From assembly GCA_037349315.1 (NCBI GenBank), contig JBAIAC010000026.1:3720001-3784000 (forward strand): a stretch of 64,000 bases of DNA. Reading direction: 5' to 3'. The notes under the pieces are model-generated. The model was given only the letters and a program-made list of their open reading frames with translations. It had not been told where the DNA came from and did no database searches. The stretch comes from Chelydra serpentina (lineage: Eukaryota > Chordata > Testudines > Chelydridae). Positions 8,636-21,533 of this stretch are shown here, piece by piece (the first letter of the stretch is position 1; the number at the start of each line of letters is the position of its first letter). The translations under genes and the position numbers were made by a program.

Positions 8636-11600
8636 CGAATCCAAGTGTGGAGAAGGGGGAACCAATTCAGACCGAATCCCTCCCAACAGCCCCAGCCACC
8701 TCACTCACCTCCTCAGGTGTCTCCTCTATCCATTCAGTCGACCACCTGCTCACTCCTGCAGCTCTTCGTGCAAGCCCCCACCCCTTCCGCTACCTGCAAC
8801 AGAAAAACAGCATCAGCGCTGGCTGCCAGCTGGTGCGGTCCACAGCGCACATTGTCCTCTCAAGGCCTAACCCAATGGCTCCCCTACTCTGCCACCATGC
8901 AGGGCAGAGACCATATCCCCTCCCACCAGAACAATGCCTCTGTCCCACACACCCCTCCCTGGCTCTCTGCTTTATTTCTCAGGCCAAGCTGCACTCAGAC
9001 CATAGCTGAGAGCCACTGAGCTAACTGGGCAGACTGTCCCCCCTCAGTTCTGCCATCAGCAATGAGGCTTTGTCTGCCAGTCCCCAGGGCCGAGCTCGTG
9101 GGGGCAGGAGGAGAGGCACTGCCTGGCTATGGACTGTGTGTCTGTCAGGGCCCAGACCGCGCCCCTGGCTGCTCTTGCGGCAGATCTCTGGTCTGGCTTC
9201 TCCACGGGATGGGCACTGTGCCCACGGCAGAGTTCATCCTTCCCTGCACAGTGACTAAGTAAGTGACGGTGTGTGCAGAACGTAGCCCGTCCCCACCCCT
9301 TTGAGGGCAGGGCCCTTGCTCTCCCTCTGTGGTCTGCACATCACTTCAGCAGCCAAATCCCAGCCCCATCTTAGGGGTTGGAATAGCAGCTGTGGCCCCT
9401 CCAAACAGGGCTCCAGGCCCAGGGGAGCCCAGAAACAGATCCTGAAGCCCTGCCTACAACACCCCTCTGCGCACCAGCCTTGGGACGGGTTCGCACCGCA
9501 CCCAGGAGCATGACTTCCTGAAGAGGAGGCATCATCTGTGATTCCCCATCAGACGTGGGCTGCTCTCTTTACGGGGGTCCCTGGCAAGTTTCCCCAAGAA
9601 GCCCCTTCTAGCTCCCCAGCACAAGGTGAGAGGAGAGAGTCACCTCAAACCAGCACCGCTCACATTGCAGGTGTTGGAACCAACTCTCGCCACGGCCAGG
9701 ACATTTCTTCCACAGTCCCCTCCCCTGTAACCTAGTGCCTGCTCTGGGGATCAGACCACGTATAACATGGTAAATACAAATGAAAAGGGAGGATGTGCCA
9801 GCAGGCCGGTGGAGTTACAAGCAAATACTAAAGCAGGGCTCCTTAGAAAGCCAGAAATAATATTTCTATTCCCTCTTCCCATCGTAGCCCCCCCTGAGCA
9901 CCCACATCCTGGTCACCTCATACATCGGCCAGATGCTTCCCTCTAGCGAGCTGAGCCACCAGGTCTCCAGAGGCACGGGATGGCACTGGCTTGTGGGGAC
10001 GTGCTTTGCCTCAACAGCACTTTCAGCACAGGGAAACGCCGACCCTCCTCTGGCACGTGGAGCCCCGGATCAGGAGGGCTGGCCCAGGATGAGAGGCCAG
10101 AGCGCTTTGTGCGGCTTTGCAAGAACACCAGCAGCAGGGTGATCTTGGCCCCAATTCAGATTTTGTAAAAACACGCCAATAAAAAGCTCCAGATTGACAG
10201 AAATCCTTGAATGGAATCGCTCTTTAAATCATCTCAATGGAAAAACATCCTGTGGCGGCGAGTGAGCCAAACATTGCAGCACTGTGCTAGTGCATGAGAA
10301 CTGGAAGGGGGTGGGTGGGGGAGAAGACTAGCTCGTTCCCCCCCCCCCCCTCCGCTCCGCCCCCCATCACCCAAGCTGAGGAAGAGGCAGAGGGGGAAGG
10401 CAGCACAAATAGCCAAGGGACACGGCCCTGCTAAGAATCTGATCATTTAAAGCCTAATCCTTGAAGCATTTCCTGAGGCACACAGCTGTTCCAAACAGAT
10501 GCAATTGCATTGTGAGGCCATTATCTCTGGAAAGCCTTTAAAAAAATCACAGCCTGTGAAATCTCCTGGGAGCTCAGCCCCTCCCCTCCTATCAGGCCAT
10601 CTTTCTTGCAGGATTCATAGGGGCCCTTTGCAAGGTGGCAGAGAGTTGCTCTCACCAAAACGCGGCAGCGGACAGCTCACGATAACCTATGCCAAGCTGA
10701 TAGTGTTCGGATGTTACATGCCGCGTCCGTACATCTAGGAGACCCAGGGAAGGAACAGCTTGTGCTATTCAGAGCAGAGGCCTGGGTGCAGGCCAGGACA
10801 CTGGGTAGATTATCTTTGTGCTGCTGATCTTCAAAAATTTAAACGAGAGACAAGGTCATTTCCAGATTGGACTGTCAACAAGCTGTCGCAACACCCTCCC
10901 AGTGCTGGACAAGCGTCACTGCTTGCCAGGCTGCCTCCAGCTTAAAGCCAGGGCTTTTTCAGTCTGCCTGATGAAGCAAAGAATCTGCAAGGGTCTCTCC
11001 TCCACCCCACCCCCAATAGCCCAGAGGGTAACAGAGCTGCAGGGGCATCAGACTCCAGTTGCCCTCCACACTTCCGCAGCAGAGGCTCCAGCCTGCAGGT
11101 TGCGGGCATGTCCCGTAGGACCTATGGAACCACAGCGATAGTTTTGTTTAGATCATTTGAGAAATTAAGACATTTGCACAAAAATAAATGTGACCTGAGG
11201 CAAGGTCCTGACCCACTCTGTGGCCGAGCAGAATCCCCTGCCATGTGCCCTCCGAATATGGGTATTGCCAGGGTGAATGCATTTCACCAGCATTCACAGT
11301 AGGTCACTTCCAGTCCTAAACACCTGTCTCATGTCACCATGCACCAGCTCTAGCGCTCCATTCCAGAGGTGGCTGCATTTCAGTCCGAGGGAAGGAACTG
11401 CTGCATCTCTGTGGTTTGTAAAGTGCTCTGGAGCTAGGATTTCTCAACCAAGTTTATTAAAAACAGAGATTAGGAACCAGTTATTCCTCCCAAACTAATT
11501 TCACCTCACTGATGGATCTTATCAGTGCTCTGACACTAGACGTCGGACTCTGTTTAACCCCTTTGCTAGAGGGCTAGGAACTTGCTAGGCAGAACAAGCC

Positions 11601-13990
11601 ACCAGTGCCCTCTGGTGAAATCTGCTTGCCAAGGGGAACCATCCCCCAGAGCGCTGGGCCACCCACAAGAGACTCGCAGGGTGATTGCATGCACCTGACC
11701 CCACTGTTCGGCTCAAGCCCCCTCTGAGTCACAGGCATGGAGGGACAGCTGCAATGGGTACCTCCTTGAGACCCTTCAATGGTGCTAGAGCTATATGGTC
11801 CCATCACTTGTCGAGTGTATCATTTGGTGCTGGGGGTAATGGGGAAGGGACAGAAATGCTGCAGCCCCCCCCCCACTCCCTTCAGCCCCTGTTGTCCAAC
11901 TACGAGCCTTGCACCGAAGCCCTGACCTATGCCACAGGCCAAGCTCAGCAGCAGTCCTGTTCAGAACTGAGGCAGGGCCAAGTCAGCTGCCCCTTCCCTA
12001 CATGCCTCCTGGTCTGCTGTCCCACAGCTAGAAGTACAAGAACAGCACAGATCTCTTCCACAAGATGCCTTCAAGAACATGTGCTACAAAGCCAGCAGCC
12101 TTCTGGCTGTGGTCTGGTATCCAGCACCCGCCCCCCTAAAAGGTGCAGAGTCCTAGTTTCTCAGTCGATCCAGTTCTGGGGTGGGATGTAGGGTGCCCGT
12201 GGACATCAACGCAAGCTACTTGCCAGGAGTCACACCTCGACACTGGCAACCGGCTTCTTTGCCGCTCTCAGAACCTGGTGGATACTTAGCATCTCTGAAG
12301 CATTAGACAAGGGAAAGGGGCCCATTGCCTTAAAAACAAGAAGACGACCACCTGCCTCACCTCCTATCAGATTTCAGCAACAGCCCTTGGGCATCTGTAG
12401 TCCCAGTGCCAGAGATCCAGCCGTATGCTGAACCCATTAGGTGGGGGCGGGGGGGAAATCACAGTCCTAACTCTTCTCACACACCCACTCTCTGAAGCAG
12501 TGACTGATCCGGTCAGAAGGCTGGCCTGGATCCAGGCTGCCCAAATTAGATTCCTCGGACATTCTTTAGATGCCCCACAAGAGATCAAATGAGGCAATGT
12601 CCCGGTATCCATAATCCCCTCCGCCTGCCCCCCAGCACTCGTCTCCAGTTCTAATGATCTCCTCTGCTCCTGGCACAAAGCCTTATGCTAATACCTCTGA
12701 TCCGATCTGCTTTTATTTCTGCGGAACAGCTGAAACCTGCCTCCCTCGCTCCCGCCCTGGCAGGTCTGTAAGTTCCTGGAATATGCTCCTGCAGCCCTAA
12801 TCGGCATTTATTTTAATCACATTAAAAATGATTTATGGATCAAAGGAAAGCCACAGAAGGCATGTGGGCGGCCGAGTCAGGACGGGGCTCGGCCATCGTT
12901 CCATGCTCAAAACGTTCCCACAGCCTGCCAGGCTGAGCCCACGGCACTGGCCCAGGGGGTCACAGGGAACAGACTGGACCGAGACAGAGCTTCCCATTAG
13001 TCCCATGGCCATTGACTGTGGCCAGAACAGCTGGAGCTCTGCAGCTCCTCTTTGGCATGCGGCCCTGACCTCCCTCCCAGGATGGGTTAAAGAGGAGCTG
13101 GAGACTGTCCTCGTCCCACTACAGAGGGGACCGACACTCCAAATGAGTGCCAGCTTGCGAGGGACACCGGCTCCAAGAGAGACGAATGGGCTGGAGGCTG
13201 CACCTGGAAGGAGTTTGGATTCAAGGAAAGGGGATGGGTGGCGATATGGAGGGCAGGATCTGAACTCCCCGCTCGAGGGATGGTCTAGCATCTTAGGAAT
13301 TCGTCCAGTGGAATCAGGACAAATTTAAGGAAACTGCTGCAATACAAAAAACAAACACAGATTCAACCCTTCTCCTGAATTCAGATTACACTTAAACTCC
13401 ACCCCGTTAAAAAAGTGTAGCCACAGAAGAAAAATTCAGTAGAAGAAAAATTTGATCCCTACAGAAAATTAACTTCACACAAATTCTTTTCTTGTTTTTA
13501 CCGGGTGACAGCCAAGAGGAAACCTGCCTGTATAATCCTAAACCTTACGGCTCCATAATCAATGTGCTCCTTTTTGAGCAAATGAGGCAAAAGGTTTCTG
13601 GGCCAGGATGGGCGATAGCCGCGAGATACAGAGGGACGAGAAAAGAGATGGCCTAATAAGTAGCGTGGCAAATCGTCACCCTGGTCAAACTCGCGTGGCT
13701 CGCAAAGCCAGCACTGCGCCTTTCAAGATAAACCAGCTTCAGTGTGTGAGGACAGAGAACAATGAAGGTTCGGCCCCGGCTTATTCTTCAGAATTCCCAA
13801 GTATTTCTCAGATCTAGGGAAGGTCTTTAAGCATGGGAGACATTTGTTGCCTTAACATCTGCCATTTCCAGTTATTTAGAAATATTTTCAGCTCTAAGCT
13901 GAATTACAATTTCCACTTTCTTAAAAGTCTTGACCAAATCTAGTCCCAAAATACTCCAAGAACGCAGAAATCAATGGGCTTGCAAAGCCA
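8636..13990. other. Long stretch without a recognised gene or repeat
   Basis: No CR1, SINE or hAT signature is evident. The longest openings (168 residues at 11685-12191, 166 at 12828-13328, 152 on the minus strand at 12833-13291) have no domain, and the last two overlap on opposite strands. Poly-C runs occur near 10340 and 11866. AT-rich islands near 10150-10230 and 12780-12845 could be conserved non-coding DNA, which I cannot test here. Confidence 0.45.
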
Positions 13991-14677
13991 GGGGAGCTTA
14001 AAGGTTAGACTTAGGCTGTTCCGCCAGCCATTGCCATGGTAGCTGATATAAATTCATAACCAATAATCAAGAGGCACTATGCTTTGATTGAACTAGAGCG
14101 TTCATCCAACCCTGCTCTACACACAACAGCCGGGGAATAGTTAGGGAGACAGCATTCTCAAGTTTTGCATTGCGTCTAATGACCCAAGATCTTTTCAGCC
14201 CCAAATTTCCACACCATGGGGCACTAACATGAACCCTGAACCCTCTGTATCTGCGTCTGCTCTCAATCAAATTACCGCCATGCACATAACAAAAACAAAA
14301 CCTGCCTGTCTCCTTTAGTCTCTTGTATATGTTTAGCCCATTCACCCCTGTATGTAAAAGCAAAATACCCAACTTTGGTCTACAGCCGAAGATAAGTATT
14401 TTAGTATTACGATAGCATTTTAGTCACACACTCCCACTGACAGAAAGTGCTAAAATCATTTAACAGACGCTTCAGACCCAAAGGAGTGTGGGACAACACA
14501 GTCATCTGCAGACTAGGGGACTGACACTGGCTGGATCAGAATTTTAGGGGCAAAAATCTTGCTCTTCCTCTAATAGCCCATTGATAGAACATTTTAAAAA
14601 AGAGAGGGGGACCAATAAACACCCCTGATGTGCATCCTTTGTAACAAGAACAGGGTCACTCACCCTTCCATCCTAGC

Positions 14678-14992
14678 CTAACCCAGGCCACGGTTTGGCC
14701 ACGAAGGGTTCTCCAGATGGTCTATCCCAGCCCTTGTGAGTTTCCCCCAGAGATGACCTGTGTCAACAGCATCAAAAGCAGATTTCAAATCAATGAGGGC
14801 CTCGTGAAGTTTATCCCCCTTGGGGGATGAATATTTATAGATCAAATGTGAAAGCATGAAACGATTATCTATAGTTGAATGGCGATTCCTAAAGCTGGCT
14901 TGTTCCTCAACAAAAAGGTTTCCGCTCTCAGCCCAGTGCTCTGATCTCCCAGAGGGGGATCTGGAATAGATTTTAAAGACCACTTCTATCAT
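14678..14992 (-). pseudogene. LINE reverse transcriptase fragment
   Basis: The 104-residue opening contains 'EEQASFRNRHSTIDNRFML', corresponding to the 'QxGFRxGxSTxDxxxxL' block, and 'EALIDLKSAFDAVD', corresponding to reverse-transcriptase block A (usually A-F-I-D-x-K-x-A-F-D). The YADD block is not in this frame. Confidence 0.75.
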
Positions 14993-15811
14993 CCAATTAG
15001 TCTTTTAATTACCCTGGGAATTTCTATCACCTTCTTTCATAGAGGGACAATATCCGTAAAGCGGCTTGCAAGGGAAATCTCTGTTATTTATAACAAATAA
15101 TTTTGCTAGCAATAGGAGCCCATCAATCAATATCCTTATAGACATCCTCTATATGGAGACATGCAGCTATTCCAGAAGAGCATGATGGGTAAAGTCCATC
15201 GACATAGACTATGTGACTGGATTGGCATCATAAAGAACAGAGAAAAAAAATCTCTCCCAACACATTTAGGGATAAGAACTTCAATATTTATATTAATCTT
15301 ACCCTTGCCTCCAACATCCAAAGTACTAAAAAGATCATTTCTCAGCAGCAGCAAGTTCAAATCCCTTTCAACGGGCCCTTTAATGGTCAAACTTTTTTCT
15401 ATTTAAACCATTTAAACTATCGTTCTTTCTAAAAATAACCAATTTCCAAATGGAATCTGGTAAGCCCCTTTCTCTAGGCATTAGAAGAAACTGAAGCTGG
15501 TTTTCTAACCAGCATAATACATATCACACCAGATTATTTTATCATGGATGGGATGAAAATCTCTTTTTTTAGTAGCCAAATCATACCTTTTTAATAAAAA
15601 CAAACCATCAGTAAAGATCCATCAGCATCAGTAAATGCTAGATGGATGTGTAATGCATCTTTATGTTCCAGTAACTGGCTCTTCATGAGTAATAGGATGT
15701 TAGAAACTATTAAATGTGTACCTAATTCAAGAATGGAACACGCTTTGCCCCCCCAACCCACGTAGAAAGGGAACAATTGAACAGCTGTTCAACTGAAGGA
15801 GTTGGGGATCA

Positions 15812-16207
15812 CTATACCCAGTTTAGAAGCCACTGCGCAATTAGAGAAACAGGACCAGCTGAAAAATCAGAACTGCAATAAACTATTGAACTGCTCCCTC
15901 TAATTGAGATAAACACAAAATGGCCCTGAGCAGCACTGCACCCTCTGCCGTTCAACATCTCCAAGCAAAAGCTATTTAGGATTACTGAAAATTTGCAACC
16001 CAAGGTATTTCCCACTCTCACCCATGAACAGTCTAGGAAAGGCCTTTTCCAGTGAGCCAGTTGGAAGATTAAGAATTTCTCCATCCCCAGTCGAGCATTA
16101 AAGTCTCTCCAAAGAACGTTAGCTAATGGGTAGTTTTCCATAAGCAAGTCCAGCTCTGCCCAGAGGGACTCATAAAAGGAGACCCCAAGGGGAAGACAAG
16201 CAAACAT
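15812..16207 (-). pseudogene. LINE endonuclease fragment
   Basis: A 131-residue opening carries 'SLWAELDLLMENYPLANVLW', then 'RDFNARLG', matching the GDFNA(R)xG metal-binding block of APE endonucleases with G replaced by R. Near the end 'GSSSIVYC' matches the xSxIDY block. The fragment ends before the catalytic histidine block. Confidence 0.7.
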
Positions 16208-17116
16208 TCAGGCTTATTAGAACAACGTTATCTGGAACAATAAAACGAAAGGTCTGGCAACAGGATTTTAAAATATTTGTAACATTAAATTAAATAGAAA
16301 CCAAAAGGACTAAAAACCTGACAGGTGTACCCCTCCTTAACATGGATTCAAAGTCTGGGAGATAAAGTCCCTTTCTTGGCTAGCCAAGTTTCCTGGAGGA
16401 AAATTAAATCAAACTGGGATATATAACTCCTACCTTTCAAATCCCGAGATTTGCTTTTGAGACCAGCAATATCCCAGGAGACCATCTTGATAAGAGTCTT
16501 TACACAGCCTTGATGAGACCCATCTGGTCATTCCAGAAGAGACTGTCTTGACAAAGAGCTCCATGGGCTTTATAATTACGTCTCTTTTCCCCAGAATTAT
16601 AATCATTAGCCCTATGGGTCTGGGCCATTTGACTTTGCTTGCATAACAAGGTATAGGCCAACATCCAACCTTTTCTTCTGGGGAGCAGAAATTCTCCCCG
16701 ACTGAAAGTTTTTAGACCGTTTCCCTTTATCCTTTTCTATCGGGTAATCTCTGCATCTAAAAAGAGCTCGTATACCCCAGATTTTCATAACAGTCCTTAA
16801 ATTCCACCTCCACTCCCTTGAAGTCCTACATTAGAAAGCTTCTGTACCTGTTGAATTTGATTTCTAGGGCGAGAATACACTACCACTCACTCAAAGGCTA
16901 CGTCTACACTACAAGCGAGGAGTGTGACACCCCTGCTCGTGTACACACTAGCTCAGTGGGAGATAACGGGAGTATAAATAGCAGCATAGCCACCATAGCG
17001 CAGGTAGTGGCAGTCCTGGCATGGCTTAGCCATGCTGAATACAGATCCGCCTGAAACTGGTGGGTATGGACCCGGCATGGCTTTGGCATTACCTGTGCTA
17101 TTACTATTTATACTTA

Positions 17117-17285
17117 CCATAGAATCATAGAATATCAGGGTTGGAAGGGACCTTAGGAGGTCATCTAGTCCAACCCCCTGCTCAAAGCAGGACCAATCCC
17201 CAATATTTGCCCCAGATCCCTAAATGGCCCCCTCAAGGATTGAACTCACAACCCTGGGTTTAGCAGGCCAATGCTCAAACCACTG
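17117..17285 (-). mobile_element. tRNA-derived SINE with CR1-like tail
   Basis: On the minus strand the element has a Pol III box B (GGTTGTGAGTTCAATCC), a unique middle ('gccatttagggatctggggc') and a tail matching the CR1 3' end ('ggttggactagatgacctcc', 'ttctatgatt'). The head is cut just before box A, so this copy is 5'-truncated compared with the copies at 52651 and 61591. Confidence 0.88.
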
Positions 17286-17377
17286 CAATAAACTATAGCG
17301 CTCATTGAGCTAGTGTGAGCATGCAAATGTGAGCTTTTTCCAATTCTAATATTGGAAATATATTAGAATTGGAAAAA

Positions 17378-17944
17378 ATTATGTTAGGATTGGAAAAATT
17401 ACAGAAAAGGGCAACAAGTGTGATTGGGTGTATGGAATGGCTTCCGTATGAGGAGAGATTAAAAAGACTGGGATTTTTCAGCTCAAAAAAGAGATGACTA
17501 AGGGGGGGATATAATAGAGCTCTATCAAATCATGAATGGTGCAGAGAAAAAAAAAAGGTGTTATTTACGCCTTATTTACCCATAATACAAGAATCAGGGG
17601 TCGCCCAATGAAATACGCAACAGGTTTAAAAATAAACAAAAGGAAGTAATTCACACAACGCACAGTCAACCTGTGGAACTCATTGCAACGGGATGTTGTG
17701 AAGGCCAAAAGTATAACTGAGTTCATGGAAGATATGTCAATCATTGGCTATTAGCCAAGATGGTCAGGGATGCAACCCCATGCTCTGGGTGTCCCTAAAT
17801 TTCTGACTGCCCGATGCTGGGACTAGACAACAGGGGATGGAGCACTCGATAATCGCCCTGTTCTGTTGATTCCCTCTGAAGCATTTTGCACTAGACACTG
17901 GGCTCGGTGGACCATTGGTCTGACCCAGTGTGGCCGTTATGTTC
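17378..17944 (+). mobile_element. CR1 3' end with ORF2 C-terminus
   Basis: Conserved CR1 C-terminal coding sequence ('acagaaaagggcaacaa', 'tgaggagagattaaaaagac', 'tggaactcattgc') leads into the 3' UTR ('ttccctctgaagcattttgc', 'tggtctgacccagtgtggcc'). It is 5'-truncated and full of small changes. Confidence 0.88.
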
Positions 17945-17985
17945 AGGGAATCACATCGCTAGCTCATAGTATAAATGTAGCCTAA

Positions 17986-19810
17986 TATGTCTATCCATGT
18001 TCCAGTCGGGCCTGTGACTCATCCATTTCCATTCATAAAAGCTAGTGCCACACCCCCGTTATTATTTTGGATTTCATCAGTTTGAATCTGAAATATTTTC
18101 ACTAAAACAAGGCTGGGTCGTTGGAATAACTCGTGGAGTTATAATCACAGGAAATTAAAGATCCCAAAAATGTGGGGGGGGGGGGGGAGAGATCTGCTGC
18201 GCTCTACAGGCACGAGTGGTGTGTTTTCCAGCCTAAGAGAGGGCGCGGGGGGAGCGTGTCTCCTCCTCATGCCCCCACAATATAGCTCAAACATTCCCGG
18301 TATTCTTCATACAGACCTTGCACCCACAGCTGAGCAAAACGGTGAATCATTAACCAGGCAAAACCTTGGCAGCTCCAGATAGCTTGAGCACACCCTGGAC
18401 AGCAACAGTCTTCTGGTGTGTTCACCCTGCAGCCTTAGCTATAGCTGTCTCTACCCACAGTTTCCATTCGAAGCTGCTCTCTTGCCCCGAGATGAGCAGA
18501 CCTTCGAGAAGGAAACACTACCTCGAAAGTTCAGATCCCTGCCCTCCAGCAGGTCCGCGACAGGGCACAGAGAGAGAGATGGCCAGGCAATGGTTTGGAT
18601 CCCCTCAGTCAAATCTCCCCACAAGCACTTTCATGCTTCCACCCAGGCTACTGCTGATCCCTGGGAGGAGTCTGCCAGAGTCAGCCAGGCAGTCATCCAT
18701 CTCTCTCCTTCAAACTCGCCTCCACCACCAGGCTGGCAACGCACGTGGCTACAGCGTGCGATGAGACCACGGCTCATTACACATCACAGCCATCTCACCA
18801 GCACCTTGTGCTCCCCATCTGCCTGTTGGCGCCTTCTACTTCAATCATAAGCTCTTCGGGACAGGGCCTGGGTGGGGGGGTTGAACACTCCCCACCCCCC
18901 CGAACACCTAGAACAATGGCTCTACTGCAGTGCAAATAAATTAATTATCTGCTTCTGCCCCTCAATCCACGCCCACAATTCCCAGTGAGGTCATTGAGAA
19001 CCAAGGTACAGATTGGAGGGTAGATCTGGGCAACAGGGTCATAGGTGCTAGAGAGTCCACGTTCTTCCAGCAGCATAGACTTGCCCATGCTGCAGTGCAT
19101 AATGCTGGAGCGATAGCAGCATGCGGGTAACTGAGAGGCAAGTCCTCCCCTCTAGCAAGGCCTTGCTCAATGGAAGAGCAGAGGGTGGGAAAGCAGGAAG
19201 GAGAATAACTGAACTCCCGACAGCTAGGAGTCTCCAGGAGCCAGCTGTGATCAGGTCTTAGGTTATAATAGGCTCACAAAAAAGCCATGAACACCAGTTA
19301 TACCTGGCCTGATAGGGAAACTGGAGAGATGCTCAAAGTTCTCAGGGGCTCCTTCAATATTCAATCACATGGATACAATATGTCCTGGATAAGCCAAATT
19401 CTCTTTTGCTGGAAAAATTCCAAGAGGATACCAGGGTCTGGAATAAGTTATATTAGGCAGGTGATGTCCTAAGGGTAGGAGCTCGTGGCTTAACATCTTA
19501 GTTCTTCTACAGGCTCCCAACGAAGACATCCCAGGGATTGGTCAGAACTGCCACAGACTGCTCCGAGATTCTTGGGGCTCTGTTCAGAAGAGACTGTACC
19601 ACTATCCTCAGGGCGAGGCCTCATCAGGACCCCAAACTTTATGCAGTATTATTGGGTAGGTGAGTTACCAAGGATTGCAGGTTGGACTAATGGAAAGCAG
19701 GATTCAGAAGGAAAGCCTGTCCAATTTAAGACCTTCTTGTGTTCTTCCATGGGCGCTGCAGAAGGAACATATACTTAAACAAGACTCTTGATTTAGTGCC
19801 ATTGGGCCAA
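17986..19810. other. No gene recognised; possible old repeat tail
   Basis: Only short overlapping frames are seen. At about 18846-18946 the text 'ataagctcttcgggacaggg' and 'cctagaacaatggc' resembles a widespread amniote repeat tail, weakly. A G run occurs at 18174-18187. Confidence 0.4.
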
Positions 19811-19884
19811 ATCCTCAGCTTGTGTAAACTGGCACAACTCCACTAGCTTCAATTGTGTTATGCCAATATACACAAGCTGAGGAT
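19811..19884. repeat. Palindromic hairpin repeat
   Basis: The arms atcctcagcttgtgta (19811-19826) and tacacaagctgaggat (19869-19884) are perfect 16-bp inverted repeats. Weaker pairing ('aactggca' with 'tgccaata') extends inward around a short loop. It looks like an ancient palindromic interspersed element, with no coding capacity. Confidence 0.75.
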
Positions 19885-20318
19885 CTGGGACAGAGCGAGT
19901 TCATTATCAGGGTAACTGGAGTTACCATACGGGGAGGAGCCATTTCCCCTATTCAGCGTTATGCTTCACCAGGTTTACATAATTGTAGAAACCACCAAAT
20001 ATTACAGTAACCTCTTCGAGGCTGGAGAACTACATCAATTACAGGATGGAGTCTAATCTTCTCTTATTCAGCAGAAAGAAATAGCATAACCAGAAATATA
20101 AAACAAGGAAGTTGTGGAATAACTGATCATTTCACTTCTGGACTCTCAATGGAAAGAGGTTAAAGGTAGACTAGATAAGCAATTTGACTAAAGTTAAAAT
20201 AAACTACAAAAAAGTGGTGAAAGACTGACTTCCCAGCGGAAGAGAGAGAGAGCAAAATGAGATTGTAGCTGCCTTTAACTTGATGGGATTGCACCGTAAA
20301 AGAAAAGAAGAGACAAGA

Positions 20319-20456
20319 TGGTGGTGGTAATATCTTGTATTGGACTATCTTCTGTTGGTGAAAGAGACACGCTTTCCAACTACACAGAAGCTGGTCCAAT
20401 AAAAGATATTACCTTGTCTCTCTCATACCTTAGGAGCAAACACAGCTACAACACTG
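20319..20456 (-). mobile_element. tRNA-derived turtle SINE, minus strand
   Basis: On the minus strand the order is a tRNA-like head ('gcagtgttgtagctgtgttt'), 'gagagagacaaggtaatatc', 'ttttattggaccagcttctg' and a repeated 'ggtaatatc' block. The internal 'ggtaatatcttgtattgg' and its inverted partner 'ccaataaaagatattacc' are characteristic of a SINE I know from turtles. No clear target duplication was found. Confidence 0.7.
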
Positions 20457-21525
20457 CAAACCTATTTTTTTTAAAGTAATTCTATCGATTTTATTCTAAC
20501 CCCACAAGGCTGTGGTTCATGAAATGACTGCCACACGAGCAGTGCTGAGAGGCGGTAGTGGGGAAGTAAACAGAGATATAAACTTGATATTGCCTAGAAA
20601 GGGAAAACTGCTTACAAAAAGCTGTAAACATTGCCAAAAGTATCACTGGAAGACGAAATAGCAAGACTACTTCCTATGTGGAGAATTTAAAGGCAAAACA
20701 ATGAAGCTGTAACAAAATGTAAAACAGCTTGTGAAACATACTATACCAAGGACATGGCAGGCTTAACAACCCCCAGCCCCAGTATAGAGAAGCACTGAAA
20801 CAGGAGCATAACTTTAAGCATGAATGTCAATAAGGCTATTAATGTAAAGTTACACATGTGCTGAAGTGCTCTGCTGGATCAGGGCCATGACGACTGGATA
20901 TGCCGCGTAGGGCATGTGGTAGAAGAGACAAGTGTTGGGAAAACCACTGTCTTTAAAAAAACAAGAGAAAAACCACACAAATTAAGAGCCCTGTGGCACC
21001 CTTTAAGTTACACAGCAAGACATTCTTCTCCTACTGGATCTCGAGACTCCATTTAAACGGAGATTGGATTTAATTTCAGTTCTATATTTTGAATTTATAT
21101 GTTGAAGAGTTTGCAAGTGAAACACAACGGGGAATTCTGCTTGTGCGTTTCCCAGTCTGGATACCAATACTGGAGGTGGAACCGGACTTGGTTAGTTTAC
21201 TATTTCTTAGCTTCTCTTCTATTTGAAATGTTTATTCAAGCTGTTTAATAGCTGTGGAGCAGGGTGTTGTGGGAAGGAAAAGAGTTGGAGGGACAGATGC
21301 TCTTGACTTAAAATAGCCTTGTGCTAATTCACAGTGGCTGAAGATCTGAAATGCAGATGACTCCAATTTGTGCAAATTGTATGGCCAGGCCGTTGGTAAG
21401 AGGTAGGTGCCTTTTTAAAAACAAATTGTAAAACTGAAAGGTGTTTCGTATTTAATTCACACGACCCAGCCTAGCCATGGGGCTTGCTGTCCCCTCTAGT
21501 GGCAATCCATGAGTCTGCTACTGCT
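20457..21525. other. No gene recognised
   Basis: Around 20988 the text 'gagccctgtggcacccttta' faintly resembles the turtle SINE body, too short to call. Otherwise nothing is recognised. Confidence 0.4.
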
Positions 21526-21533
21526 TCTTAGCT

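Larger units (their letters stand above)
14000..16830 (-). mobile_element. Degraded LINE, minus strand, clade uncertain
   Basis: Reading right to left, a possible ORF1 tail (about 16830-16560) is followed by an APE-type endonuclease and then a reverse transcriptase, with the 3' part reaching about 14000. The endonuclease opens with 'WDIAGLKSK' (around 16450-16485) and 'FLQETWL', continues with 'WRDFNARLG' (around 16085-16115) and 'SSSIVYCSSD', the usual SxxDY block with the D lost. The reverse transcriptase shows 'ASFRNRHSTIDNRF' and 'IDLKSAFDAVD' (around 14760-14900). The motifs differ clearly from the CR1 copies here. The frame is broken in many places. Confidence 0.7.
16896..17982. mobile_element. 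MITE-like element split by a SINE and a CR1
   Basis: The left end GGCTACGTCTACACTAC and right end ending 'aaatgtagcc' are short inverted repeats resembling the Harbinger-type termini of this genome (compare 60838). The body is interrupted by a tRNA-SINE (17117-17285) and a CR1 tail (17378-17944). After the inserts the MITE body resumes with 'gagctagtgtgagc' and 'gctagctcatagtataaatg'. The flanking triplets aaa/taa are a weak 3-bp duplication. The limits are approximate. Confidence 0.55.

Noticed and set aside
12828..13328. 166-residue frame with an overlapping 152-residue antisense frame
   Set aside because: Both are open in the same GC-rich stretch without splice context or domains.
20985..21010. 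Turtle SINE body fragment
   Set aside because: The match 'ccctgtggcaccctt' is too short and lacks the rest of the SINE.
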